A program made the translations under genes and the position numbers. 64,000 bases of DNA, taken from positions 2,804,477-2,868,476 of the forward strand of contig JAJEKV010000097.1 in assembly GCA_021234155.1 (NCBI GenBank), in the 5' to 3' direction. Within the stretch, counting starts at the first letter, position 1, and each line of letters opens with the position of its first letter. The notes beneath the pieces were generated by a model. The model saw only the letters and a list, made by a program, of their open reading frames with translations, searched no databases and was not told the origin of the DNA. The DNA comes from Isoetes taiwanensis (lineage: Eukaryota > Streptophyta > Lycopodiopsida > Isoetales > Isoetaceae). Below are positions 24,001 to 36,903 of the stretch, in pieces.

Positions 24001-25320
24001 TTCTTCAGCATTTGCTGCCGCTGCCGCTGCCCATGAGTAACTGGGCATCACCAGGTAATGCAACGCCTAGGATGGAGCAGAAGCTTGGGCTCCTGCTATT
24101 TTGGTTGTATCTAAGAAGGGGTAAGCTCTATAGCCGATAGATAGCAGGCCTGCCGCAGCTACTATAGCAAGAGCTCGGGTCATAGAAATTTATAACCCAT
24201 GGTAAGAAATCCAAAGAGTTTTCAAGCAAGGTAGAAGGGGCAGGACCGGAATCAATGGAAGGATTTCACACTCAAAACATCCCCATCTGCATGAATGAAA
24301 TGGAGTTGAGATTGTGGCAAGCCGGTCTAGCCAGCAAAATCCGCCAGCTGCCGTGGAAATCGAAATGCTCGGACCTCCTGGCTATGGCGGAATAGGGATG
24401 CCCAAAATTAGAGCTTGCTTGAACGCTTGCGCAAGGAAGAACGACTTACTTTTTGGGAACGACAACAACTGGATTGCCAGTGCTGACCCAACGATCAGCT
24501 TCAGAATCTCATCTATATCTGCCAATTTGCCACAGGCGAATCTTCATCGATGGATCCTAACCTGCGGGTTTTGTCCTGTTTTCGGCTGTCTTGCAGCCCC
24601 TATACCTGTTCAGCCACAAGTTCCTGCAGTTTGAGTCATCCAGAAGATCTGACCTTGGAATCTTAGCCAAAATAAAGAATTTGTACCCAATTCCTTAGAT
24701 TTATCTGTTCTTCTCAAAACATGTTGTTGCAAGAAGGGAGACATTTTCCGCCATGCAGAGTCGAAATAGCATACATTGTATGTTTTTCAGAGACCTGGGC
24801 GGAAATATTTAGTCTTGATCTGGTAAAATAGAAATTAACCTTGATCGCCATGGCTATGGAGTTTAGCCATTGAGCAGGGCCGGAATTGAGCAGGTCGGCT
24901 ATTAATGGCTTTGCTCTTTTTGTTTTGAAGTCTTTTTTTGTTTAAATGAAGACTTACACGTGTCTCTTCCAGAGTTTTTATTGATGAAAAAATATTAGGC
25001 TCAAACAAAAAATAATACTGCCTTATATATGTTTAGATAATCATTACGAGGAGACCAAAACTACTATGGCATATCTATAGGAGTCACAAAGGATAATTTA
25101 ATGGATCGATCTTATATAGGGTGTATTATCATTTGGGGTGTCCAATAATTTTTGGGGACCATCCAATCTAAGCATATGCCACAGCATATGCCACGCCATC
25201 AAATTCCAGCCTTCAACTGAGGTCAAGATAGGGTCAAATCCCCTATATTTGACTTACCCCTATCAGCCAAGCAAACCATTGAATAAATACAATCTTTGAA
25301 ATTTGAAAGTTTGGCCAAGC
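21014..25320. other. AT-rich intergenic sequence, copy A
   Basis: No gene is supported. It opens with two further ATGGCGCCA words (21,148 and 21,188). Near 22,305-22,358 ATTACAAGAAATTTATCGCGG is followed by a GGCGGCCAAGGCCGC palindrome, which resembles the end of a DNA transposon, but no partner end was found. The frame at 24,314-24,634 is not kept in copy B and has no domain. Confidence 0.5.
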
Positions 25321-25330
25321 AAACAATGAG

Positions 25331-25349
25331 TCTGGGGAGTCGAACCCCA
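25331..25349 (-). other. small stem-loop, tRNA T-arm-like
   Basis: CTGGGG-AGTCGAA-CCCCAG forms a perfect 6-bp stem with a 7-base loop. On the minus strand it reads as a tRNA T-arm with the Pol III box B core GGTTCGACTCC. A D-arm-like word, TAGTATGCTTGGATGAGCG, lies upstream at about 25,386-25,366. Either this is the head of a tRNA-derived SINE, or it is a stem-loop near the end of the neighbouring HUH element. Confidence 0.45.
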
Positions 25350-25371
25350 GTATAAGTTCCGACGCTCATCC

Positions 25372-25413
25372 AAGCATACTAGGTATCCCACAAGAGGGAT
25401 GCCTAGTATGCTT
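25372..25413. repeat. 18-bp-stem hairpin downstream of the HUH Rep-like gene, copy A
   Basis: AAGCATACTAGGTATCCC, loop ACAAGA, then GGGATGCCTAGTATGCTT. The arms pair over 18 bp with one G-T. The same hairpin, with one more base change, lies at 45,481-45,522 in copy B. It is about 260-300 bp beyond the 3' side of the minus-strand Rep-like frames. HUH-transposons often need such a structure near an end. Confidence 0.85.
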
Positions 25414-25433
25414 AGGGGCCCAAGCCCACTAAC

Positions 25434-25524
25434 AAAGCAAACAGGTCAGTACCAGCACATCATTTTAATACACAATTCAAAGCAAACAGGTCAGTACCAA
25501 CACATCATTTTAATACACAATTAC
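25434..25524. repeat. 45-bp direct repeat, 2 copies
   Basis: AAAGCAAACAGGTCAGTACC with the following ACATCATTTTAATACACAATT occurs twice in a row with a single-base difference. The open frame across it is produced by the repeat. Confidence 0.9.
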
Positions 25525-25669
25525 GACCCAACCAAACTGCTCAAACTTATTCAACAAGTTATTCTGGCATTTACCCACAACCAATTTGGAACCAAAGAAA
25601 CCATACCTATTATACATCAAGCAATTTCAAGCCTCCTCACAATACAAATCGGATCAAGGTTTATCAACT

Positions 25670-27010
25670 CTACACACAAAAATCACAAGCCAGCGGAAGG
25701 AGAACATGTAAAGAAATCAGTTCATAGCCGATCCACTTTATGCCTTTAATAGCGCATCTAGTTGCCATATTTCTTGCACAAGCAATACCCTCATAAAGGC
25801 TCATATGAGGCATAAGATGTGCAATTGAAACGGGCACCCCCAAATGTTCCCACTCCACAACGAGATATGGCATTGTCAATTGACACATAGAACCCTCTAA
25901 GCCAAAGCTTGCTTAAAGCAAGCGCAAGGATGCCCAATCCTATCGCCTTCGGTTCCAACTGGATAACACTATTCACGAACTCTCGAGCGCAATCAATGCC
26001 TCGAGGATTCGGTTTTAAAACACAATAGGATCGGATGGGATGCCTCTACGGCCAGGTACGAAATAAAAAGGCTCGGGCAAACACGGCCGGGTTGCTCCAC
26101 CCCAAAGAAGCTGGTTCCCCATAACTCCCCGCAACTATAAACAAACAAAACTATGAAAACAAACCTTTGTGCAATCAAGAGGCAACCAAGTTCATCACCC
26201 AACAGCCATGGTGCGATCACCCTTGTGCGCGGGGGGATGTAATCTACACCGAGCTCAAGTATCACAACATCGAAGCGTCTCTCACTATAAGAAGCATCAT
26301 ATCTCGAAGTTATTATCTTGTTCATCGCCAGAATAGCATCATCCCAATCGCCTCCTCCGGGGCCCATTTCTTTCCGCGGTACAAAACCTGGCCGGCGGAG
26401 CCAAACAAGATGGTTCTCATATCCGATGGCATGGGTGACTAGGATTGAGTGGGACTCTCCATGCAGCCCGGACGGTGCTCATTAATATGGGCAATGTTAG
26501 AAGGGATAATCCAAGAACTAGACAAGGTAAATTTTCGTAGCGAATCATCGGCGGCGCATACAACAAACTAGCGGTCAATCTCCCCGGTTCCCGTGGTAAT
26601 TCACAAAATGGGCAGCTTGATTCAACAAGTTTTTGTTATCAAGCACAACTAAATTTTTCGTATTACCAGCTCCCCATCTCAAATACAAATCCTTACCTTT
26701 CTCGATGGCAGCCTCACTCACATTATGAAGATGGCAGACATAATGAACCTTTCCCAATCCTTCATACAGTACCCAATCATACCCTCAAAACAATGAAGAC
26801 GAGTATTTTTAAGGGCTTTGCATACCAATATCACACCAAGAGGCTTAGAAACCCAATTGAAATCTCTTTTTATGGCATCATTCATGGCCCTAGGACTCTT
26901 AAAGCGGGCTCTAAAGACAACGACAATGCAAATGATCTCACGGTAGCACCATGCTCCATACACTCAGCTCAAAGAACACACCTCCGTTGCAAAACCCACA
27001 AGGCCATCCC
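25670..27010 (-). pseudogene. HUH-endonuclease Rep-like transposon gene, copy A (frames interrupted)
   Basis: On the minus strand, codons at 26,937-26,926 give DHLH, a His-hydrophobic-His metal-binding motif. FRARFKSPRAMNDAIKRDF follows. About 52 codons later, at 26,771-26,757, comes YCMKD, a YxxK catalytic tyrosine motif. HUH then YxxK in this order and spacing marks a rolling-circle Rep/relaxase-type single-strand endonuclease. After a frame change comes VHYVCHLHNVSEAAIEKGKD, then SSSWIIPSNIAHINEHR near 26,520, matching a longer family of transposon Reps seen in plants and algae. No helicase motifs are visible. More minus frames continue to 25,670. Copy B supports the same protein and differs at the HUH site. 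Replitron-type elements encode Reps of this class; placing it there is inference. Confidence 0.55.
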
Positions 27011-30000
27011 TTAAAATTCATGGGCATCTTGCCCGAACCGGACCTAAGGTAACACTCCATCTATGACATTCCAGTTCTGCTCCAACAAAACAAGGTGCGC
27101 CGCGAGGAGGGTTTTCCCGTGACCCAGTGACAACTCGAATTAAGGCATTAGATAGTATAGTTTTTGCAAGGAATCGACAACTTTTGGTTGACACTCACAT
27201 GCTTAATCCACATGAAAACTGCTCGCATCTACTGGAAATTCCATGCATGATTGAATCAACCTCTTAGGTAAATCTACACTATAATGCTTATTATTTGAAA
27301 GCATATATAGGGAAAAATGTGCCTTTTTATTCAATCAACTTAAATCTTGACATGTTTTGATTAGGATTGGTTTTTCCTCATTGTCAAGATACACATCAAA
27401 GATCTCTAGATCTCTAGGATCAGCACTAATTTTTTCTAGCATTGCTTTCTAATCGATGATTGGCTTTTGGCCGCATTTGGCTCTTCTCAATGATGTTCTA
27501 CTTGCTCTTTTTGGTTAAGTTATATCATTGTGCATCTCATCTCATAGATATAACTTTATTTGAATAGTGAGAGGTTCTCCCAACATTTCAATATTAAAAC
27601 TTCGTGTAAAAGTATGCTCTAGATACCTTAAAATCAACAAGCTCAATAATAAAACTTCGATGTGCGGTTTTTGACCAAACTATAGATGGTTTCATGTCTC
27701 TATAAATCACATCCTCATTAAAAGATGCTACGAGAGAGTTTATAATCTTTATACATGTTTAGATAAATAAATAAAAGTCACCTTTTTAAATGGATTTCTT
27801 TGAAATCACGCCCCAACCATTAAAATATTCCAACATTGCAACATAAATTCTTTTGGCAACAAATCAATATTAGAACACTAGGTCTTGGTTCTATGCAATT
27901 CCAACTCATAGAACATGATATAGCCCTTGGGGCCAATGTCTAAAGGTTTCATGACTTGATATTGATATTGGCCTATTTTTTTAAAGAATAATTTCCTAAA
28001 AAAGATGCTAAACCTTAACCTTTCAAGTATCCACTTTGCCCTAGAGACTTCTACACTAAAAGAATCGCAATGTATTTCTATAATTTTTTTCCTTATTGTC
28101 TATGCCCTTGCTTTATTCCATTGTTTACGTCTATATGGCCCTTCTCTATTGAGGTTCATGCCCTTAGTATTTGGATGATCTTGCTTTCTATTGAGGTTCA
28201 TGCCCTTGAGTGTTAGTGGACATTAAAATTTCTAAGCATTCTTAATGGGGCGAAGACATTAAAAATGGCACAACGGTCGATTAATGCGGTCCTCTAAAGA
28301 CCATAGCGTTATACACAATGCATGATGATGGTATGGCGAGAGCCCTCATAGTGATGTTATTAATGCTGTGCAAAAGTCCTAGTAGCACGTTAGCAAACTA
28401 CACTTGAAATATGGGGCTACTACTACTAGGTTCAAAAAGGCACAATGGAAAGTGAAACTTTATCTTCGTCTATTCTTTCCAAATTCTCTTTGCTGCCGCA
28501 AAGGGATAATGGCCCCGGATGCGCTTAAAAATCATGCTTTCATGTGCGTTCTTTGTATCCGGATCACGTTCTCTATATATCGGACCATGTGTATTCAGAA
28601 CTACACATGATGTGCGACCATGTGGGGTTTCAAGTTAATGCCTTGTTCAGCCATCTATTTCAATTTGTTTTCTTCTTCCATGGAGACCATAAACTGCCGC
28701 GACCATTTGCTCGTAATATGAAGAGCAGGGGGGGCTAATGTGGCACATAGTCATGAACTTTTGGAACATACATAGACACCTCGAATGGATAGTGTGTTTA
28801 ATCTATGATTATCTTGATACCAAAAGATGTAAGAGCATGACATTCCGATAGTTAAACTCCCAAAGTGTACTTATTTGTTTACAATGGCATAATGTATCTG
28901 GACTTGCCTCATTTGAAGTGTTCCAGGCTGATGTCCAGGTTGGTGATTGTTAGAAATGATTTGATTATGAAAAAGAATGTGCTTAGAGATAAGGTTTTAG
29001 GAAGTGTCTCATAGTTGAAGCACTGTTACCCATCTTACTGATTGTGAAGAACCAATTTTCAACTAGTTCAAATCACTTTAGGCTTTTTGCTTTTCAATGT
29101 CTCTCAAGATGTCAAGTGTTTCGAAGACCTTGGGAGGAAGGGAGGAAGAGGAGTCAAGTCGCATCATCGGGGTACAACAAAGCTGGGATGCATTGTTGTC
29201 AAGCATGAACCACTTTACAAAGATAGAAAAACAACCTTTTGGTCCATTTTATTGTGAGATCACGGCTTGGGGAGCGCCCAATTTAAACCAAATAAAATCT
29301 GAGTTCCTGTCCTTTCCACAACTTGAAAACTACTTGTCAATCTAATTGAGATAGGACTACTATCCTTCGGATTTTCTAAAGATGCAATAATTTGGTCACA
29401 TGCTTTCGAAGCACAGTGAGACCTGTCGGCCAAATGTAGACTATCAATGCAAAAGGCGGGGTTGGAATAATAATCAATGAAATACAACGAGATTGCAATG
29501 TATTCCCAACTCTTGGGTACAATCTTTGCGCTATTCCATGCCAGAGCATGCATCACATGTAGTATTAACATTGATCATTTTTCAGGACAAGCATACAATT
29601 CATGGAAAACATTACTTACCCTTCAAAGAACCTAAAGTCCTAATGCAAGAATGTCCCTCTACGCGTTGGTAAACACAGAATGTTAAAATTGATGCGCTTA
29701 TACTAAATGAACTCCCAAATATCCCCATAAACGGGCGGACAAAAACAGAATCATGTCCATAAGAGGCGGTTTTAGCTTTACAATATGGTCATGACAAAAA
29801 TATATGCAAAGCTCAAACACCACTTGTCCATCGATGTTCCATTCAATTCAAACGCTGCCTCTTCGTGGAAAGGATGCAATGCGTGGTGGATTGGATTCCT
29901 TTGTTTTTGCTAATTCTTTGGGGGTGATAGTCTGAAACCGGTTAAACCATCAGAGGCAAAATGCAAAGAAAGATGCGCTACAAAATGCAATTTTGTCATA

Positions 30001-31500
30001 TTATAGGTATTGGCGGGACATAACCATGCATGCATCCGGACACGCACCAATCTTGCTGATGTCAAAAACAACAAAGGAAAAAGGCAACAAAAGGCAAAAA
30101 AAAAGGCAAAGAAAGAGTCTTTTTACAAAGACCCTCGGCGAGGTTACTTTCTTGCATTTCATTTTTTCATGTATGACCTCTTTCTTTTATTCTCACCGAG
30201 GGGATTCCTTTTTAGCCTGTTCGAGGAGAGTTACGATGGCGCTTTCTCTGTAAGGGATAACCTTGGGAACATCTGCATATCCTAAACCACGGCGTGCCTT
30301 TGGCGCATAGGCTGCGGTTAAGAGACTTGGCTTAAAAGCATTATGGTTACGCGGTTAGCAAAGGCCGAAGGGCCCAGATTATGGAGAGCTTCGATTTGTA
30401 CTTTCAGGTACAACTTCAGGTTCACCCTCAAATTGCGAGAAATTAGAGTTGCAAAAGAACCCGCGAAAGGAAAATCACGAGGAGCAACTGGAAACTTGCA
30501 TTCGAGGCTCTCTTAGGCACTATCAAATGAAGAAGAAACCCATGCGAAAAACCACCGAAGAACCGCGAAGCTGACCTTCCCTGCATTAAACATCATGCCA
30601 TGCGACGCACTAGAACCTAGGCCATACCAAGCACTTTCGAGCATCGACACCAAAAACGAGCTGCGGCACAACCGAATCGGCCTGCAGAGGTAGACCATTT
30701 CTGACGGCTGACCCGGTTTTAGGCATCATCGGCATATACTTTAGATATATGCCCGGTATATACTTGAATATGCCCACATACCCACATAAAAGCGTAGGTT
30801 TGCCTTTAAGGGCAACCAAAAACACCATATCACGGTCTCCGCGCTCTTAGGAATTGGAAGAACTTCCGGGTTTTATAATGTAGCTTTCGAAGGGAGCAGG
30901 TGGCGAGCAATAACCTCTTCCCCTTTCCATTTGCCCTCTTGGAGACATAATGTGGCCGAAATTGAGGAGACAAAAACAAAGGCAAGAACGGCCGGCTTAC
31001 CGGGCACAAATCGCCGAGGAAGACTCCACCTCGGCTCCCCACCAAGCAACCCATTTTGCTTATCAAAACCCCAAAAAGAAACGAAAGCCAGGCAGGGACA
31101 CCCGGTGATGACTTTAAGGTGTGAAGCCCGTAAAGATGCTATATTTTTACCATTTTTTAAAATTTGGATTCGATGGTTTACTAGGATCGTCACGCTAAAG
31201 ATTTTTCATAAAATCGCTTAAAAATTTGATAATATTGCATCCGGTTATAGTAAATTCGCCAAAATTAATGGACATTGAGGCATTAAAACCTCAATTTATG
31301 GTAAAACATCGAGTTCTACTAAATTCGTTTTTATAAAAATGTTGGAAAAATAGGAAATAATCGCCATCATTTCTATAGTTTAGAAGCGACTAAAAGGATG
31401 ATAAAGTCATCAACTATACGGGACACATAAAGGAACCTCCCATACATCTCGCCATCCCTTTCGCGACACTACAGTTCGGTAGGGGGGCAAGATGCACCGG
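27011..31500. other. intergenic sequence without a recognised gene, copy A
   Basis: AT-rich. CTATTGAGGTTCATGCCCTT occurs twice at about 28,148 and 28,190. A minus-strand frame at 29,260-29,571 is partly kept in copy B (PKSWEYIAI is shared) and could be a remnant exon of unknown nature. Frames at 30,500-31,200 on both strands lack domains and do not match between copies. Confidence 0.4.
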
Positions 31501-31508
31501 CCTACATT

Positions 31509-31535
31509 CGAGGGTTTAAATCCCCGCGCCACCAT
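31509..31535 (+). other. box B-like T-arm, possible tRNA-derived SINE head
   Basis: CGAGGGTTTAAATCCCCG has the form of a tRNA T-arm, with box B core GGTTTAAATCC, and is followed by GCGCCACCA. No good box A could be placed upstream. The copy in B near 51,695 is altered (CCGAGGTTTCAATCC). Weak call. Confidence 0.25.
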
Positions 31536-31960
31536 CGCAAAATACCATACCCAATACGAATACTCATACGCACCATTAAAACCTTAGGTTACAAATATAC
31601 GTTTAAATTTCGGCCACATTATAAGCCAAAAATATTCCCCAAAAACCACAAGACCTTATATAAGGGTTCTGCTGAAATGTGAGGCGCGTCTCAGAATTTT
31701 GGCGCTGCAATTTAAGGATGAGACCAACAATATTCCAGCGCCAACACCGTAATCAAGAAATTAGTTCGGTCCATATCTTGATGCGGTGCTTATGTCCCTG
31801 TTCTTCCGTAACTAAAATGCATGTTAGGCTGCCTGCATGCATTCGTCAATTGAATTTTTGTATCTATTTCCTGACTAGTCGATTGGATATCCGCTGCCAT
31901 TGTTCCAAAGCTTCATTATTCACATTTTCGTCTAGATGAGGCTAAAAGTTGGATCTGCAG

Positions 31961-34727
31961 GACACAACGAAGAGCTTTAGGTATTGTATACGAATCACAA
32001 GGGCGGAAAAGAAAATTTTATCAAGATGGGTATACTAAAAGTGAACAAAAGAAGGTAAAACGTCTTGTGCATTGATTTCTTATCTGTCGATCCATAAGAT
32101 AATTGTCCTATCTATTCTTCATTCAGGCTTTTTGTTTGACGAAAATCATGCACAATTGTCTAGTGACTACTTGGCAAAAGGCCAAAATTTGAAAAGACAA
32201 TACAAAGGATCAAGTAATGGGGACTTTCTTATTCAACCGTAAATGAACCTTCTACAAGGAACAATAAAAAGATGTGCAGGAAACGAGCTTTACGGTGTGT
32301 ATACGAATCACAAAGGGCGGAAAAGAAAAAATTTGTCAAAATGGTATACTAAAAGTGAACAGGCAAAGAAGGTAATACCGTCTGTGCATTAAATTCTTAT
32401 CTGTCGATGCATAAGATAATTTGTTCACTGTTCTTCATTCAGGCTTTTTGTTTGACGAGAATCATGCACATTTGGCTAGTGATTACTTGGCAAAGATAGC
32501 CAAATTTTTGGAGGGACAATACAGAGTTTGAACTAGGGACTTTTTCTTATTCAACTAAATGAACCTTGTACAAGGAACGTGAAAATAGATGTGAATCCTG
32601 AGACGTTGTGTCAAAGACGGAAAAAGCAATTTTCTTCTGTGAAAGGTAGAATTGACAATTTAGACATGCATAAGTACGTTACTTTCCCCTCTGCTGATTC
32701 TGAGGTGTTAAAATTTTTACATGTAAACTGTCACTGTAGTTGTATGTCAGGTTTGTTATTTGTCTCATTGCATTTTATACCTTTGCAGCAAAGAGTTGAG
32801 CAATGAGTCAAGGCTCAAGCGGGAGAAAGGTAATAGTAGTCTTGTTGGTAATGGTCCGCCAAATGCACCAAAGTTACCCAAGAAGTCATGTATACTAGAG
32901 GCACAGATCCGACGGGTACAGAATATCTTACCGGCCATATTGGGTGCAGAAGGACATTGCGTCGGGGTGCCAGGTATGGTGCTCCAGTGTGTTGATGACG
33001 ATTTTTCATCTTACTGCTAACAACAATGGAAAATGTTGAAGGTGCTGCTCTATGATGGTGATCATGAATATTTGCAAGACAGAATTCTTGATCGCGACGA
33101 AATTGTTGATCAGTCTCAGCTTCAACTTGGAAATTTTCTGTTGCAAGTGGAGATGGGTATAAAGATATTTTTGCATCTGTTTCTCTCTTGTTACAAATCA
33201 TGGGATTTGTAATCAGATTTATTCACGCCATCCAGACCCTTTGTTTGCTTACAGGAAGTTATTCAGGTAGTAAAAAGAACCAATGCAAGCAAAATGCAAC
33301 ATCAAATGCATTTCTACGATTACACAATCACGTTCTAAGGATGTGGTATACATCGTTCTCCTTGATGTAAGCTTAGAGTTTTTATTTTTTATTATTTATT
33401 ATCTAATTTGCAAAGTTGAATTTAGTATTCAGGTATGATAATGATCCCTTAAAATCTTTTTGTGCATTAACATAGACTGTTTCGATTTTTGATGGTATGG
33501 CAGTGGATGAAATCATGAAAAGTTTGAAAAAATGTTGAGGATAGATGCAGGGGACGGAAGAACCTTCGCCTTTCTGAAGAGGGGCAAATTCAGAAGGAAA
33601 GGATCGTATATTCTAAAACGTAAGGGCATGCAATTCCATTGTTTGTGTATTATTCTTAATGCAATTGATAATTACGTGCAGGCCCTGTGACAAATCCTGC
33701 TACAAAAATCAAATGCAGGTCTGTGGCTGCAGGTGAAAGCAAAACACGTGATTTGATTTGGTGCAAAAGCAAAGCGGGTGCCCAATGAGCAGCCATGTGG
33801 GTAAAAGATGACTATGGTGGGATTGTTATTCAAGGTTGCAGGCGTATTGCCTCGACTTTGATATTAGCTTACTTATCCCATCTGTGCAGGTGAGAATGAT
33901 CAGGAAGTTGAAAGTGATGGTTACGTCCCAACTTACTTCCCTCACTGACCTTATGGAATCTAAACTTAGTGAATTAGATGATTAATGCCATCAGGTAATC
34001 ATTACATTAAGCATTTTATTTGCTTTTACGATTGGATCCCTGGGTTTTGCTTCTTTATGCATTAGGATGTGGCCTGTGGCAGAAGGAAATCCATTTCAAG
34101 GTAATGATCTTTTAATATATCCAATGCAATCCACCCACTTTCTATAAAAGTTGTTTTATATGTATCAGTGCCATGGACTTCTGGGAAGGATATAAGTATT
34201 TTGCATTGGATATTATGCTTTGGAATCTACAAAGTACCAGGACCAAATTCTACAAATGTAAAATGGTGACGTAACCTTGTTGTATTTATTGCACGGTAAC
34301 CCGTTTCATATTTGGGACCTTATCATACATAGGCTCTATAAGGAAGATAAACTAGGTGGAATGCAAATCTAGACGAGAAGATCGGAAAAGCTTGGTTTTA
34401 TCATGGAAAGTATATAATGGAAACAGAAAATTGATTGCAGAGACTTGGGTAAGTAGTGCGCTTTTCTAGTTACATTTTGCATTCTTATTCTAACCTTATC
34501 ATTATCAAAGATCATTAATCAAAAATACGATGATCCAGCCAAGTTGGCTACAACGAGGAACATGGGCAATTCTTTTGGAGCTTTGTAAAGTAAGCATCTT
34601 GTTTTATCTATATTATTGGACATCTCGAATGTAATCATGTTATTATTGTTTGAAACAGTCTGATGGTTGTTTCCACACCAATGCCAATTTTATAGGTGTG
34701 GTCAGGGGTTTATGCCATTTCTGGAAA
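31961..34727 (+). pseudogene. DUF2439-domain (Mte1/Dbl2/ZGRF1-N-like) gene, copy A
   Basis: This is the copy-A counterpart of the gene at 52,168-54,952, with the same exon order and splice borders. Many exons carry 1-3 base insertions or deletions that break the frame. For example, the first DUF2439 block reads GAGCTTTAG where copy B has GAGCTTTAAGG. The block around 32,185-32,215 has extra bases compared with copy B. Some exons, such as RKKQFSSVKGRIDNLD at 32,620, are intact. As copy B is open over the same exons, copy A is either a decaying duplicate or a less well corrected reading of the same gene. Domain structure and role are given under copy B. Confidence 0.6.
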
Positions 34728-35597
34728 AGAAATAACAGTTTACAACAAGGACCATGGTGGTTAGGCTTAAGTATGCAGTATGATCCTGGTGATCTCCCAA
34801 ATTTCTGGGCTCCATATTTGAATTTTAAATACTAACATATCAGTATGGTTCAAAGGGGCGTAAACAAATGAGGCAATTCTGGTGCATTTTACTGGTTATT
34901 CAGAAAAAGGATATTTTGTACTACAATTCAACTTCCTAGATATGAAAAAAGGATATTTTGTACCTGTTTAAATTATATTTTTTCATTTTTCTTTTAAGTG
35001 TGGCATAAAAGTAGCATTTCTAACCTGTGTTATCTCGTTCTTTTCTCCGAGGCAATCCCTTTTCAGTCTAATCTGGCACTGTAAAGGGTCCTACAGACTC
35101 TCTTCGACAGTTTCGTTTGGATATATTTTGGGCTTCATGTTCAAGATTAGGCTGCTTGTTCTACAAAATTGTCACCGGAATAAGCTTGAAAATACAAGGG
35201 TATTCAAAATTCACAAAAGATAGCCTCTAAATAAAACTCACATTTATCAAATTTCACAAAATGAAGTTTACTAATGAAACTTCATCTAACAATTACCACA
35301 AAGAACTGAATGAGGTTTTTTGTTTCAGGATAACTACATGAATCCTCGATTGACGCACACATGAATGGGGTTTCAACCATTAGGCAACTTGAACGGTGGC
35401 TTTAACTGCTGGATCTAGCCGTTAGTATGTAAGCTCATTATTCTTTAAATAAGCTGTCTTATGCATACCTACACATTAATTTTACTCAGTACACACGATT
35501 TATTCACATATTGGTTCATTTGCTAGAAAAACTTTCTGTTTTGATTTATCAAGGTGAGAATTCAGATAGCAAAAGACCAATATTGGGCGCATCTGAT
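34728..35597 (+). other. 3' flank of the DUF2439 gene, copy A
   Basis: It matches 54,953-55,832 in copy B, including a possible late exon near 35,330-35,430 whose frame is broken here. The text ends at the LINE fragment that starts at 35,598. Confidence 0.4.
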
Positions 35598-35884
35598 GGG
35601 AAAGGCCTTAGGCAGGGTTGTCCGCTTGCCCCTTTCTTTTCACTATTATTATTACGATGCCAGGACTCTCCAGTACGCCCCGATGGGCGATAGTCTCATT
35701 CTTGAAACTACGCATGGTGGCGGCTCTCAAATAATCGCAACCGCAGGTTTGGCGTGACCGCGTTCCTCTTGGATTTGAGGCGGTGAAGGGAGATGGCGTG
35801 GTCAAAGCGGCTTTAGACATCTTCCCTTACCGGTACATTTCGTTAGTGTAAATGCTATTAAATTTGGGCACTTGATAGTCCGGC
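35598..35884 (+). mobile_element. LINE reverse-transcriptase fragment between the two 20-kb copies
   Basis: Codons at 35,601-35,640 read KGLRQGCPLAPFF. This is the conserved GxRQGCPLSPxLF motif of non-LTR retrotransposon reverse transcriptases (the block before the FADD/YADD catalytic box). The frame stays open for a few more codons and no YADD box follows, so it is a short, truncated piece. It occurs only in this 287-bp spacer, with no match at the right end of copy B. It therefore marks either a real insertion at the junction or the join of two contig ends. Confidence 0.6.
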
Positions 35885-36903
35885 CTAGGTGGCATTAATG
35901 TCGACATTGAACACTCGCCATAGGCAATAGAGCGAAATTTATACGACGTTGGACTTACTTGATATTAGATAGATCATAGTGAGCTTATCCGCAGGCCCGG
36001 TGTTGAATAGAAACGGGGAAAATCCGTGATCAATGAATGTAACCAGCGGAAGAATGCTGCGCCAAGAAAACCAAGAAGAAAGCGTAAAGAAAGATTAAAG
36101 AAAGAAAGCGCGAGAGGATTCGCCAAGAAAAGCGCTGACGCCAGAATCACCTGCAGGATTTAAGCGCTGACTAGCCAGCCGCATCGCCTTACAAAGAAAG
36201 TTCGCCTAGGCGCACGAAAGCGCGCCTGCGGTAATGATTGGCGGCGCCTGACAAATTGCAACGTCTGCGTCGTGGCATGGTCGCATTAGAAGTGGGAAAC
36301 ACGGCGGCGGCAAAGAGGGCTTTAAAGGCAAAATTACAATTTTCAAAGCAGGCCGATTCAAATTTGGGCAGGTGGCGGTCAATTTCAATATCTGATGAGG
36401 AATTTTGACTTGCCATGTTAATTGAGTAAATTTTTAATTTATGTTCAAATTTGGGCGGGCGGAAGGCGTTTAGGCGAAATATATTAAATTTCAAATTGAA
36501 TTGTGGCGACATGGGCGCTGGACCGCCTGAGCATGGCGGGCGTGGGCGGGCTGGGCGGGCATGGGCGCTGGGCCCTTCATGGGCTTGCAGGCGGGCGTGG
36601 CGGGCTGGCGGGCATGGCGCTGGGCCTTGAGCATGGGCGCTGAGCCAGCTGACGGAGCTAGTTGGCCACTTCTTTTGAAGCTTCTCATTTCGCTTTATTC
36701 GTTTCCCCGATTCGGCTCCAGCGCCCCTGACATGGCCGTCGGCGCCCGGCGCCTAACCGCGGCTGACGCACACAGTACTGGCGCCAGCGCTAAAGCAACC
36801 CTTTTTCATCCTTTTTTTAGATTTACGGCGCCATTTCCACATGATTCAGCCTCAACACATCTAGATACACACGGTTTCGGACCCATAAATTCAAAGTAGC
36901 GAA

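Larger units (their letters stand above)
15455..35597 (+). repeat. 20-kb direct duplication, copy A
   Basis: This block is collinear with 35,885-55,832 over its whole length. The left border is near GCATTAATGTC (A 15,463; B 35,893) and the right border near GACCAATATTGG followed by CGCATCT. Gene order and intergenic text match throughout. Runs of over 150 bp are identical (24,608-24,758 equals 44,716-44,866), while other places differ in clusters. It may be a true tandem duplication or two haplotypes joined by the assembler. Confidence 0.9.
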
